Positions 24,517 to 33,300 of a stretch of DNA of 64,000 bases are shown here, one piece after another. Below the pieces are notes generated by a model, which worked only from the letters and a program-made list of their open reading frames with translations, was not told where the DNA came from and searched no databases. Position numbers and translations under genes: made by a program. Origin of the DNA: Pollutimonas sp035515055 (GTDB lineage: Bacteria > Pseudomonadota > Gammaproteobacteria > Burkholderiales > Burkholderiaceae_B); NCBI GenBank assembly GCA_035515055.1, contig DATJBV010000031.1, positions 23,308-87,307 of the forward strand, in the 5' to 3' direction. How positions within the stretch are numbered: the first letter of the stretch is position 1; each line of letters begins with the position of its first letter.

Positions 24517-25689
24517 ATGACGCAACTTTTCAATAGTTTTTTCCTGGGTGGGTTTGAATGCTCCACTCATAGGCGGCGGGATGGCCGTCGCCTGGACCTC
24601 ATCAAAACAACGCATCATGATGCATTTGCCCTGCGGGACTATCAAGCATTGCGTAGCTATGGCATTGCGACCGTTCGCGACGGCTTGCGCTGGCACTTGA
24701 TCGAGCCATCGCCGGGTCAATACGATTGGTCGAGCTTTCTCGATATGTTGCGCGCGGCCCGCCAGGCGGATATGCAGCCAATCTGGGATCTGTGCCATTA
24801 CGGCTGGCCAGACGACATCGACATCTGGTCCCCGCAATTCGTCAAACGCTTTGCCGACTTTGCGGCCCGGGTGGCGGCAATCGTGCGGGATGAATGGCCC
24901 GGCATTGCCTATTATTGCCCCATCAACGAGATTTCATTTTGGGCTTGGGCGGGCGGCGACATGGCGTTGTTCAATCCCTTGGCAACGCGCCGCGGCATGG
25001 AACTTAAGACCCAGCTTGTGCGAGCATCGTTGGCCGCCGTCGTAGCCATCCGCCAGGTCGCCCCGTTGGCGCGTATCGTGCATATTGATCCGGTGATCAA
25101 TGTAGTCCCGAAATCGCCGCGCAGCCGCAGGCAAGCCGAGCATGCGCAACAGGCGCAGTTCGAGGCATGGGACATGCTGGCTGGAGCAGTGCATCCGCAA
25201 CTCGGCGGCGGCACGAGCCACCTGGACATCATTGGCGTGAATTACTACTCGAACAATCAATGGGTATTGGGTGGTCGAACCGTCAAGCGCGACAGTCCGT
25301 TGTACCGGCCCCTGCGAGACATTCTGGCCGACACCTACCATCGATATCGTCGGCCTATCTTTATTGCCGAGACGGGGGCGGAGGGAGAACATAGAGCGCC
25401 ATGGTTCCGATACGTTTGCGACGAGGCATATGCGGCGCTGAAGGAAGGCGTGCCGCTGGGTGGGATATGCCTGTATCCCATCACTGATTATCCGGGATGG
25501 GCCAACAACAGGCATTGTCAATCTGGGCTGCTGGGTCGCCCCGATAAACACGGCGACCGTCCCGTGCATACTGATCTGGCGAACGAACTGTCTATACAAC
25601 AGCAACGGTTTCAGCAATTTTTCAGTCCGACCACCGCGCTGGATCAACCGCTGACTCACCAGGATCCATGCCGTGCCGCTGTGGAGTAG
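24517..25689 (+). CDS. GH1-like family glycosidase
   Basis: 390 residues with a TIM-barrel glycosidase pattern. The acid/base Glu is E138 in CPINEISFWA and the nucleophile is E285 in IFIAETGAEG, as in clan GH-A enzymes; the conserved DIIGVNYYSNNQW precedes the second. It is shorter than classical GH1 enzymes and lacks a signal peptide, so it should act in the cytosol. The start FNSFFLGGFECSTHRR has the FGxE-type opening of GH1. It is 51 bp downstream of the GT-UGM gene and ends 2 bp before the ABC exporter gene, so the three form one operon. It may trim or remodel the glycan. Confidence 0.82.
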   Translation: MTQLFNSFFLGGFECSTHRRRDGRRLDLIKTTHHDAFALRDYQALRSYGIATVRDGLRWHLIEPSPGQYDWSSFLDMLRAARQADMQPIWDLCHYGWPDDIDIWSPQFVKRFADFAARVAAIVRDEWPGIAYYCPINEISFWAWAGGDMALFNPLATRRGMELKTQLVRASLAAVVAIRQVAPLARIVHIDPVINVVPKSPRSRRQAEHAQQAQFEAWDMLAGAVHPQLGGGTSHLDIIGVNYYSNNQWVLGGRTVKRDSPLYRPLRDILADTYHRYRRPIFIAETGAEGEHRAPWFRYVCDEAYAALKEGVPLGGICLYPITDYPGWANNRHCQSGLLGRPDKHGDRPVHTDLANELSIQQQRFQQFFSPTTALDQPLTHQDPCRAAVE

Positions 25690-25691
25690 CC

Positions 25692-27452
25692 ATGAGTTCC
25701 CGACAGGTGTCGAGCCGTCCAATACGTTTTCTCATGACCTACGTGCGCGCACGATCATGGCAATTCGGTGGACTCCTGCTTCTGGTCATAGGAGCCGGCT
25801 TATGCGCCGTGGCGGTTCAATACGGCATGAAGCTGGTGGTCGACGCAATGGTGACGGATGACCGGTCTACCGGCGCGGTGTGGCCGCCTTTATTTCTGTT
25901 TATTGCGCTGATAGCGGTAGAAAGCGTGCTATGGCGCTTGAGCGGGTGGCTGGGATGTAGGGTCATTGTAGATACCGGAGTCGACATCCGGGTAGACCTT
26001 TTCCAGCACCTGATCGGCCACCCGATGCGTTATTTTCTTGGACAGCTATCCGGGTCCTTGGGGAGCCGGGTGACCGCGACGGCTGGGTCGGCGGGCGCAA
26101 TATTTAGCGCATTCACATGGAATATCGTTCCCCCTGGCGTTGACTTCGTCGGAGCCGTCATCGTCCTCATGTTGGTCGATTACCGGATGGCACTTGCGCT
26201 TGTCGTCTTCGTGGCCCTCGTCGCCGGGCTCATTATTGCATTTGGCGTGCGAGGGCGGCCACTGCACGAGGCCTATGGCAGGCAGGCGGCCGTTGTCGGT
26301 GGCGAGATTGTGGACACGGTATCGAACGTATGGGCGGTTAAAGCGTTCTCTGGGCGTGAGCGGGAGCGCGCGCGTTTGGCCGCCGCCTTTGGGGTTGAGG
26401 CTCAGGCGCAGCGCAAAAGCTGGATGTACCTCGAGAAGGCGCGCGTGCTTCATGATATATGTTTGTGGTTAATGGCGGGAACCATGCTGGCCTGGGCAAT
26501 CTGGTCATGGCAACTGGGCGCCGTTACCGCGGGAGACGTCGTGCTGGTCAGCGCGCTGACGTTTCGTATTCTGCATGGTTCCCGGGACCTTGCCTTGGCG
26601 CTGGTGGGTACGTCTCAGGAGTTTGGTGTACTAACCGAGATGCTGGATGTCATTGGCCAGCGGCACGGCCTCGTTGATCATCCGCACGCATTGCCGATCG
26701 CGCCACGCCAAGGCGCGATCGAATTCCGGGACGTAACGTTTCGATATCCCGACGGCCACCTCGTCTTTGAACATTTCAACCTGCTTATTCCCGCCGGCCA
26801 GAAGATCGGCCTCGCGGGTCCGTCGGGGGGCGGGAAATCGACCTTGCTTGGTTTGATCCAGCGCCTTGATGACGTCCAACAAGGCCAAGTGTTGATCGAC
26901 GGCACACCGGTCACCGAGATGACCCAAGATAGTCTGCGAGCCGGTATTGCCGTCGTTCCGCAGGACATCAGCTTGTTCCGCAGGTCGGTCATGGACAACA
27001 TACGGTACGGGCGCCCGGATGCCAGTGATGAGGAGGTATACGCCGCTGCCCGCATGGCGCAATGCGATGAATTCATACGCCAACTAAGCGCCGGCTACAA
27101 CACCATCATCGGCGAGCGCGGGGCGACCTTGTCGGGCGGTCAGCGTCAACGGCTCGGCATTGCGCGGGCGTTTTTGAAAAACGCGCCCATCCTCATACTT
27201 GACGAGGCGACCGCGGCTCTCGACAGCCGCGCCGAGCGCGACGTGCAGCGGGCGCTTGAAAGCCTTATCGATGGACGCACGGTCATCGCGGTTGCACACC
27301 GATTGTCAACGCTTAATACATTCGATCGCATTGTCATGATGACCGATGGCAAGATCGTCGAAGACGCCGCGCCGGCCGAGCTGAGGCGCGGCAACGGGTT
27401 GTTCAATTCAATGTGGCAGATTCAGGCCAGTGCCCAGGCGGCGAGCGCATAG
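25692..27452 (+). CDS. ABC exporter with fused membrane and ATPase domains (MsbA-like)
   Basis: 586 residues from the ATG at 25692, which has GGAG at 25683-25686; an ATG at 25668 would overlap the previous gene. Six-helix membrane domain (residues about 20-320), then the ATPase with Walker A GPSGGGKST, signature LSGGQRQRLGIARA, Walker B ILILDEATAALD and H-loop AVAHRLSTL. It is a half-transporter that should act as a homodimer, exporting lipid-linked or soluble products. Its place after the GT-UGM and GH1-like genes suggests export of a galactofuranose-containing glycan or glycolipid. Confidence 0.9.
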   Translation: MSSRQVSSRPIRFLMTYVRARSWQFGGLLLLVIGAGLCAVAVQYGMKLVVDAMVTDDRSTGAVWPPLFLFIALIAVESVLWRLSGWLGCRVIVDTGVDIRVDLFQHLIGHPMRYFLGQLSGSLGSRVTATAGSAGAIFSAFTWNIVPPGVDFVGAVIVLMLVDYRMALALVVFVALVAGLIIAFGVRGRPLHEAYGRQAAVVGGEIVDTVSNVWAVKAFSGRERERARLAAAFGVEAQAQRKSWMYLEKARVLHDICLWLMAGTMLAWAIWSWQLGAVTAGDVVLVSALTFRILHGSRDLALALVGTSQEFGVLTEMLDVIGQRHGLVDHPHALPIAPRQGAIEFRDVTFRYPDGHLVFEHFNLLIPAGQKIGLAGPSGGGKSTLLGLIQRLDDVQQGQVLIDGTPVTEMTQDSLRAGIAVVPQDISLFRRSVMDNIRYGRPDASDEEVYAAARMAQCDEFIRQLSAGYNTIIGERGATLSGGQRQRLGIARAFLKNAPILILDEATAALDSRAERDVQRALESLIDGRTVIAVAHRLSTLNTFDRIVMMTDGKIVEDAAPAELRRGNGLFNSMWQIQASAQAASA

Positions 27453-27520
27453 CGGAGGCGGCACACCGATTGCTATAGCGTCAGGGTATCGCGCAGATGC
27501 GCGCATTTATGGAGACTTCA

Positions 27521-28084
27521 ATGAAATTGCGTACCCTCACTTTCACGATGATTGCTTCCGGTATGTTGATTCTTCCCGCTGCGGGCATGGCGCAGTCCGG
27601 CACCACCGCGGCACCGGCGCCGATGCAAAATACGGCTGCACAGGAACTTGATGGGGACGATAAAGACTTCCTTGAAAATGCGGCGCAATCCGGCCATGCG
27701 GAGATCGAGGGCAGCAAGATGGCGCAAAGCAAGGCCATGAGCCCCGAGGTCAAGGCTTTCGCTCAGCAGATGATCGACGACCATACCCGTGTGTCCGAAG
27801 AACTGGCGGCCCTTGCGAAGACCAAGGGGTATACCCCGCCGACTGAACCCTCCATCGTGCAACGAACCAAGCTCAAAGCCCTAAGCGCAATGGACGACGG
27901 CTTCGATGAGAGTTACGCCGACCAAATTGGTGTGGAGGCCCATGAAGATGCCGTGGAAATGTTCAAGGAGGCGGCAGCCGATGCCGAGGACCCGGATATC
28001 AAGGCATTTGCCGCAAAGACCTTGCCCGCGCTTGAGAAGCATTTGCAGATGGCGCGCGACCTGAAAAGCAAGGTCGACAAGTAG
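27521..28084 (+). CDS. DUF4142-family periplasmic protein
   Basis: 187 residues from the ATG at 27521, with GGAG directly upstream. A signal peptide (MKLRTLTFTMIASGMLILPAAGMAQ) is followed by a low-complexity Ala/Thr/Pro stretch, then a helical ferritin-like DUF4142 domain (FLENAAQSGHAEIEGSKMA, VKAFAQQMIDDHTRV, ALEKHLQMARDL). Its function is unknown; such genes occur often among stress-induced sets. It follows the ABC exporter gene by 68 bp on the same strand. Confidence 0.87.
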   Translation: MKLRTLTFTMIASGMLILPAAGMAQSGTTAAPAPMQNTAAQELDGDDKDFLENAAQSGHAEIEGSKMAQSKAMSPEVKAFAQQMIDDHTRVSEELAALAKTKGYTPPTEPSIVQRTKLKALSAMDDGFDESYADQIGVEAHEDAVEMFKEAAADAEDPDIKAFAAKTLPALEKHLQMARDLKSKVDK

Positions 28085-28128
28085 AAGCCGCGGCCCGCAA
28101 TTCAAGATCATGGCAGGGGGAAAGCACA

Positions 28129-29298
28129 ATGCGAGCACTACGATGGCACGGCAAACACGATATCCAGTGCGATAACGTACCAGAGCCCATCATCGAGCAG
28201 CCGCGCGACGCCATTGTGAAGGTTTCGGCATGTGCGATTTGCGGGTCCGACCTGCATTTGTTCAATGGCTTTATGCCGGGCATGGAGTCGGGCGACATTA
28301 TGGGCCATGAATTCATGGGCGAGGTGGTTGAAGTGGGAAAGGGGAATCTGGCCCTAAAGCCCGGAGACCGCGTCGTCATTCCTTTCACCATCATTTGCGG
28401 CGAGTGCGATCAATGCCGGCGGGGCAATTTCTCGGTATGCGAACGTAGCAATCGCAATCGGGATATGGCGGCAAAAGCCTTCGGCCATACGACAGCAGGT
28501 CTTTTTGGATACACGCATCTCACGGGAGGCTATCCTGGCGGTCAAGCCGAGTACGTTCGGGTCCCGTTCGCCGATACGACCCACATAAAGATTCCGGCCG
28601 GCCTTACCGATGAACAAGTCTTATTCCTTGGGGATATTTTGCCGACGGGTTGGCAGGCTGCCATGCAGTGCGAAATAGAGCCGACTGATACGGTTGCTGT
28701 CTGGGGGGCCGGGCCCGTTGGCCAGATGGCCATACAAAGCGCCATACTGATGGGAGCACGGCAGGTCGTTGCGATTGACCGCGTGCCGGAACGCTTGGCC
28801 ATGGCTCGGGCCGGCGGCGCTGTGACAATCAATTTCGATGATGAGGGCGTGGTTGAGCGATTGCGTGAACTGACCGGCGGCAATGGCCCTGAAAAGTGTA
28901 TTGACGCCGTGGGTATGGAGTCGCATGCCACCCGCTCCATCGATTCCGTATATGACCGGGTAAAACAGGCCGTCATGCTCGAGTCTGACAGGCCACATGT
29001 CCTGCGCGAGATGATCTACGTGTGCCGGCCGGCGGGCATACTGTCGGTGGCGGGCGTCTACGGGGGCTTGATAGACAAGATTCCGTTCGGCGCATCGATG
29101 AACAAGGGACTGACATGGCGTATGGGCCAAACCCATGTGAACCGCTGGTCTGACGACTTGCTGGATCGCATTGTCCAAGGCCAAATAGATCCCTCCTTCG
29201 TCATCACACATACCGTCCCGCTCGAGGACGGCCCGGCCATGTATAAAACCTTCCGGGACAAGGAGGACGGGTGCATCAAGGTCGTCATGAAGCCTTGA
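28129..29298 (+). CDS. Zinc-dependent alcohol/formaldehyde dehydrogenase-like MDR protein
   Basis: 389 residues of the medium-chain dehydrogenase family. Catalytic zinc ligands lie in CAICGSDLH and GHEFMGEV; the structural zinc is CGECDQCRRGNFSVC. The NAD motif is VWGAGPVGQMA. The length, extra loops (NRNRDMAAKAFGH) and ICGSDLHLFNGF place it with the glutathione-independent formaldehyde dehydrogenase-like group. The substrate is not known. A GGGGGAAAG ribosome site lies before the ATG. Confidence 0.9.
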   Translation: MRALRWHGKHDIQCDNVPEPIIEQPRDAIVKVSACAICGSDLHLFNGFMPGMESGDIMGHEFMGEVVEVGKGNLALKPGDRVVIPFTIICGECDQCRRGNFSVCERSNRNRDMAAKAFGHTTAGLFGYTHLTGGYPGGQAEYVRVPFADTTHIKIPAGLTDEQVLFLGDILPTGWQAAMQCEIEPTDTVAVWGAGPVGQMAIQSAILMGARQVVAIDRVPERLAMARAGGAVTINFDDEGVVERLRELTGGNGPEKCIDAVGMESHATRSIDSVYDRVKQAVMLESDRPHVLREMIYVCRPAGILSVAGVYGGLIDKIPFGASMNKGLTWRMGQTHVNRWSDDLLDRIVQGQIDPSFVITHTVPLEDGPAMYKTFRDKEDGCIKVVMKP

Positions 29299-29309
29299 TG
29301 AGGGCCGGT

Positions 29310-29783
29310 TCAGAATAAGGTCTCCGGCTTGGCGACCATCAGGTAGAACACAGCCAGGAAGGCAAAAAAGGCCGGAAACCCAAGCGCGACCCATATCCGG
29401 AAATAATGCCAGTACGTGGGGGGGAGGGGTTGGCGCTGCCTGGCGGCGTTTGCGGCTATATCGCGCAGGCGAATTTGCAGCCACACCACCGGTAACCAGC
29501 AAGCCACGGCGATGACGTACAGCGTGATCGACCACCGCAGCCAAATCGCCGAAAGATCAAGGCCCATGAGCCGCATCAGCCAGTATCCCGTCAAGGGCTG
29601 CGCCACGACGGTGGTGGCGGTAAACAACCAGTCCGCGATGACCACGATACGCGCCACGACCGCGACCGCCATGGGTTCTCGGCTATAGCTGCTCAGCAAG
29701 AGATAAAACGCGCTACCGATACCCGTCCCGAACAATAGCGTTGATGCGACGATATGCAGCCACTTGATGATCAGGTATTCCAT
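29310..29783 (-). CDS. DUF2269-like integral membrane protein
   Basis: 157 residues with four membrane helices (IVASTLLFGTGIGSAFYLLL, WLFTATTVVAQPLTGYWLM and two more). The N-terminus YLIIKWLHIVASTLLFGTG is typical of DUF2269. Its start lies 13 bp inside the end of the upstream SDR-DoxX gene, so the two are one operon and probably cooperate. Function unknown. Confidence 0.82.
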   Translation of the reverse strand: MEYLIIKWLHIVASTLLFGTGIGSAFYLLLSSYSREPMAVAVVARIVVIADWLFTATTVVAQPLTGYWLMRLMGLDLSAIWLRWSITLYVIAVACWLPVVWLQIRLRDIAANAARQRQPLPPTYWHYFRIWVALGFPAFFAFLAVFYLMVAKPETLF

Positions 29784-31063
29784 TTCCCGTCCTCGAGCTC
29801 ATGCAAAATCCACAGCGCCGCAAGCAAGGGAAGATTCTTCAGCACGGGTCCGTAGGGATGCAGCCAGAACTCGGGCAACTTCAACGAAATGATGACGGTA
29901 TAAGCAAGTATTAATCCTGCCTGGGCCAGCCACAAATGGCGGGACCGGTTGGGAAGCAGCGTCAGGATTCCGAGTGTAAGGTCCAGCAAGGCGGCACCAT
30001 ACAAGAAAACGGGCATAAGCCATGGAGGCGTACCGGTGCGTGCAAGCAAGGCGTAGCTGTCCTCTACCGGGTATAAGCCTAAAGAAACGAAGCCGGTAAC
30101 GATCCAGACGAGTGCAATGCTGATGCGTAGGACGGGTAGAAGCCACAACATCTGTGCCCGCATCTTGACGGCGCCAGCATAGGGCCGCGGCACAAATTCG
30201 CCGACCGCACGGGGTGCGTGGCCAAGGATGCGTTTCATTTCGCCTATGTTCGCCGTATTGCCCCGCCGAAGCATCTTTATGCTGTCCGTGGTGAGCAAAC
30301 TAGTCGGCAATCGGTTCCCTACGGTGGCCGCTGCCTCGACCAGCGGCCACGGCACGGCAATAAACCGGGCAGGGCTGGTGATGCCCATGGCCTGGCGCAA
30401 CATGGCGTAAAAGGAGCGCAGGGAAATTCCAACGGGACCGGCGGCGGGTATTCTCGACGGGATGTCGCCGGTTTGCTCGAGCAGGGCCAGCACCAGTTGC
30501 GTCAAGTCGTCGATGTGGACAGGCTGAATTTGCTGCTCGCCATTGCCCGGCAATGGAATGATAGGAAGCGAGGCTGCCTTGTTGAATTGCTGCGCACTAG
30601 TGCCGCCGGGCCCGTATACGAGCGACGGTTGCACGACGGTGGCATTCACCGGGAGCGAGAGCAAAAAGTCGTCAGCTGCCTTTTTACTGAGCAGGAAGGC
30701 TGTTTGCGCCGTAGCGTCCGCGCCCAGGGCGGAAATCTGGATGATTTTTTGGACACCAGCCCTGGCGCCGGCGGAAAACAGGGCGCATGGCGCGGCCCGG
30801 TGAAGGATGTCGAACGATTGGCTGCGCGATTCGCGAAAAATACCGACAGCGTTGATGATAGCGTCGACTCCCGCGACGGCGTCTAGCCAGTCATCTGCCT
30901 GGAGTGCGTGACTGAAATCCAACGACATGTACGATATGTCCGCATACTGCGGAGCGGCGGGCGGGTGGCGGACGATACCGATCACCTGGTGACCCGCGCG
31001 TAACAGCGCCGATAGCAAATGGCTGCCTATGAATCCAGATGCGCCTGTCAGCAAGACTTTCAT
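29771..31063 (-). CDS. SDR/NAD(P)-binding protein fused to a DoxX-like membrane domain
   Basis: 430 residues from the ATG at 31063, with AGGAGG upstream; the longer frame start at 31087 is not needed. Residues 1-290 are an atypical SDR (MKVLLTGASGFIGSHLLSAL, the Gly motif), as in NADH-ubiquinone oxidoreductase subunit-like epimerases. The C-terminal 130 residues carry four hydrophobic segments of DoxX type (ALVWIVTGFVSLGLYP, GAALLDLTLGILTLLPN). The family architecture is known, but its role is not clear. It is coupled to the DUF2269 gene. Confidence 0.82.
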   Translation of the reverse strand: MKVLLTGASGFIGSHLLSALLRAGHQVIGIVRHPPAAPQYADISYMSLDFSHALQADDWLDAVAGVDAIINAVGIFRESRSQSFDILHRAAPCALFSAGARAGVQKIIQISALGADATAQTAFLLSKKAADDFLLSLPVNATVVQPSLVYGPGGTSAQQFNKAASLPIIPLPGNGEQQIQPVHIDDLTQLVLALLEQTGDIPSRIPAAGPVGISLRSFYAMLRQAMGITSPARFIAVPWPLVEAAATVGNRLPTSLLTTDSIKMLRRGNTANIGEMKRILGHAPRAVGEFVPRPYAGAVKMRAQMLWLLPVLRISIALVWIVTGFVSLGLYPVEDSYALLARTGTPPWLMPVFLYGAALLDLTLGILTLLPNRSRHLWLAQAGLILAYTVIISLKLPEFWLHPYGPVLKNLPLLAALWILHELEDGKWNT

Positions 31064-31151
31064 GCAGCCTCCTGAAGCTCTCGCCACGAAATTACAGGTA
31101 TACGGAATGCTACTTGTATTCTAATTCGCCAGTGCGTCGGGGAGAATATAA

Positions 31152-31619
31152 ATGAATTGGCCTATCCAGGTTTTAAGGAGTGCTGTTGTTTCGGGAAGCT
31201 TCGCCAGTGCGGTTTCGACGTTTGCGCTATTGCTTGGAGGGGTGAGGGATTGTCGGAGCGCTATTGCCCCGGTAAATGCCGTCAGCCACTGGATATGGAA
31301 AGACAAGGCAATATATCGCAGCAACGCCAGCGTGAGGTATAGCCTCGTCGGTTACGCCATTCATCATGCGGCTTCGATTTTTTGGGCGCTGGCCTACGAA
31401 GGCTTGGCAACGCGCCATAAAAAGAATCCCGTCCCGGCTATTACGGTAGGCAATGCGTCCGCGGTGGCTGCGCTGGCTTGCGTGGTAGACCTGCGCTTTA
31501 CGCCACAACGCCTCACGCCCGGCTTCGAACGCCGACTTAGCACGCGTTCGCTTGCGGCCGTCTATGTTGCATTTGCCGTGGGCCTGGCGCTGCACGACTT
31601 ATACGGCGCCAGAAAGTAA
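31152..31619 (+). CDS. Conserved hypothetical membrane protein
   Basis: 155 residues with about four hydrophobic segments: SFASAVSTFALLLGGV, YAIHHAASIFWALAYE, GNASAVAALACVVDL and LAAVYVAFAVGLALHD. A clear ribosome site (GGGGAG, 8 bp) precedes the ATG. I do not recognise the family with certainty. The 3' end overlaps the convergent alkB gene by 21 bp. Confidence 0.7.
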   Translation: MNWPIQVLRSAVVSGSFASAVSTFALLLGGVRDCRSAIAPVNAVSHWIWKDKAIYRSNASVRYSLVGYAIHHAASIFWALAYEGLATRHKKNPVPAITVGNASAVAALACVVDLRFTPQRLTPGFERRLSTRSLAAVYVAFAVGLALHDLYGARK

Positions 31620-32201
31620 TCGTTTTGTCCGGAACGTGATGGAGTAGCGCAACGACGCTGTCGGCGCAATGCTGTGTTGCCATTCCCAACGTGCCGGTCC
31701 GCGCAGCACGTAAACGGAACGCGGTTCCAGCACCAGTTTCACGATGTCGGACTTTCGTGGCGCGTTGGGCGGATATGGCCGGAAGCGCATTACCGCATCA
31801 CTAAGTAGCGAGATTCCGACGACGTCTTGAAAGTCGGCGACATCTCGATGCCACCCAAGCGGCGTGCCAGGACTATATTCGGCAACGAGTATTTGCGTGA
31901 ACGCCTCGGGTGCCACCCCCAGCCATTCCGCGGCCTTGCGCTGTAGCGGCGCCAGTTCCGGCGGCGGGCCCCCGACGGGCTGCAAGGCCAGCTTGGTGAA
32001 GTCGTATTGGCCGCCGAAACTGACGATGCGCCGCTTGGCCGTGTATTGTTTATATTGCATCTCGCGCAGGGGCAGCGTTTGGATGAGTGCAAGCAACTCT
32101 CTTTCTTCCGTGGGCGCCAGGAAGTCGGGTTGGTAGCGCAAGCCCCTGGGCTCCACGGCCAGCGCGGTGTCGAATAGATTGGGTTGCGATTGGAAGAGCA
32201 T
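31599..32201 (-). CDS. alkB: AlkB-type 2-oxoglutarate/Fe(II) dioxygenase
   Basis: 200 residues, close to E. coli AlkB in length. Iron ligands are in LGWHRDVADF (HxD) and WQHSIAP (distal His), and the 2-oxoglutarate arginines in RYSITFRTKR. The nucleotide lid region GGQYDFTK is present. The family repairs N1-methyladenine and N3-methylcytosine in DNA and RNA by oxidative demethylation. It overlaps the convergent membrane-protein gene by 21 bp and is divergent from the next small gene. No Ada-type regulator is nearby. Confidence 0.9.
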   Translation of the reverse strand: MLFQSQPNLFDTALAVEPRGLRYQPDFLAPTEERELLALIQTLPLREMQYKQYTAKRRIVSFGGQYDFTKLALQPVGGPPPELAPLQRKAAEWLGVAPEAFTQILVAEYSPGTPLGWHRDVADFQDVVGISLLSDAVMRFRPYPPNAPRKSDIVKLVLEPRSVYVLRGPARWEWQHSIAPTASLRYSITFRTKRLLSGAV

Positions 32202-32317
32202 GCGGCTGTGTCTCCCGCAGGTTGGGGAGTTTATTGCAGTCGCGACTTCGAAATCACAATCACAATAGACCCAAGTATCATAGAGCGATCAACAAGATAA
32301 AAACGTGGAGCTTGTAC

Positions 32318-32620
32318 ATGACGGACGAAGCAGACAATATCAAGGCAGTGGTCGCACGCGGCAAACAACGCTATTTTGAGCGTCATACGCAACTTCTGAA
32401 AGAGCTGGAGGCAGATGTCCGGCGGGCCGCGGGCGCCGGCGGAGCCGACATCGCCCAGCGGCTAGAGGTCGCCAAGTATCGAGCCATTGCCGCCGCGGCA
32501 AAGACAATGAAAAAAGACAGCCTGCTCATGCTCCTGGAACTCGGCGCCGACTCGGCTGAAGAATTGGAAGAGCTCATCGCCGCGCAGAACAGGCAGATCA
32601 AGAAAACAATAGGCCTATGA
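32318..32620 (+). CDS. Small helical conserved hypothetical protein
   Basis: 100 residues from the ATG at 32318, with GTGGAG upstream; the much longer upstream frame is not supported. No membrane segment. It is mostly helical and charged (KQRYFERHTQLLKELEADV, LEELIAAQNRQIKK). I do not recognise the family. It ends 19 bp before the convergent hemerythrin gene. Confidence 0.55.
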   Translation: MTDEADNIKAVVARGKQRYFERHTQLLKELEADVRRAAGAGGADIAQRLEVAKYRAIAAAAKTMKKDSLLMLLELGADSAEELEELIAAQNRQIKKTIGL

Positions 32621-32639
32621 CCGGCCTGCGACTATGGCG

Positions 32640-33080
32640 TTATTCCTGCAAGGCTTTTTCGTAGTCGGCAAGATAGGATTTCGCCAGCGAAATTTTTTGG
32701 TCGGCACCGAGAATCTTGCCGGCCATCTGGAAAAATCCGCGCTCCTCTTCCTTTAAATGATGATGCACTTTGTCGGACAGCTTTCTTGCCAATGCCAACC
32801 AAGCGGGACTAGAGGCGTCGGTGCGTTCCAACTGTTCTATCAGTTCGTCTATCTCGTGGTGTTCCGCGATGGCGTGCCGCGATACGTCGATCCCCATGTC
32901 GCTGGCCATGATCGGCGAGTACAAATGGCGCTCTTCGGCCAAGGCATGCGCCGATAACTCTGCGCGAAAGGAACGAAAGAGTTCGGCGCGCTCGGGAGTG
33001 TCGCCGCTCGTGCTGGTTACCCGCTCTGCCAGCGCCCTCTGTATTTCGTGGCTTTGGCGTAGCGCTTCGAAGATGTTCAT
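32640..33080 (-). CDS. Hemerythrin-domain protein
   Basis: 146 residues of HHE hemerythrin type. Metal ligands are expected from the repeated His/Glu motifs: LRQSHEIQ, LAEERHLYSPI, AEHHEIDELIEQL and VHHHLKEEERGFF. It should bind a di-iron centre and oxygen or nitrosative species. It is convergent with the small helical protein gene and divergent from the nitroreductase gene; all belong to the stress-type region. Confidence 0.88.
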   Translation of the reverse strand: MNIFEALRQSHEIQRALAERVTSTSGDTPERAELFRSFRAELSAHALAEERHLYSPIMASDMGIDVSRHAIAEHHEIDELIEQLERTDASSPAWLALARKLSDKVHHHLKEEERGFFQMAGKILGADQKISLAKSYLADYEKALQE

Positions 33081-33225
33081 GTCCTTCCTTCTAGTGGTCG
33101 GCTACCGATTAGTATATCGGCGGATGCCGCGGCAGAAGTAAGCAGCAGTGACACGGGTGTGGCGTTCTTTGACCACTGAACCTCCAGCCCGTGTTTTCAT
33201 TACCAATAAATGACAAGTCCCAGGC

Positions 33226-33260
33226 TTATCCAAGCACTTATGCACAGAAATTGTGGATAA
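33226..33260. promoter_or_regulatory. Cluster of three DnaA-box-like sites
   Basis: Within 35 bp lie TTATCCAAG (33226-33234, two mismatches), TTATGCACA (33238-33246, matches TTATNCACA) and TGTGGATAA (33252-33260, exact box on the minus strand). They sit in the 220-bp gap between the hemerythrin and nitroreductase genes, just upstream of the latter. An oriC is not expected here because the usual neighbours (dnaA, dnaN, gidA) are missing. A DnaA-controlled promoter or titration site is possible. Confidence 0.45.
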
Positions 33261-33300
33261 GTTGAGTACACTCAATATTCACAAGTTACGGGTTAGCAAG

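Noticed and set aside
33226..33260. Possible replication origin
   Set aside because: Too few boxes, no AT-rich unwinding region and no dnaA/dnaN/gidA/rpmH neighbours.
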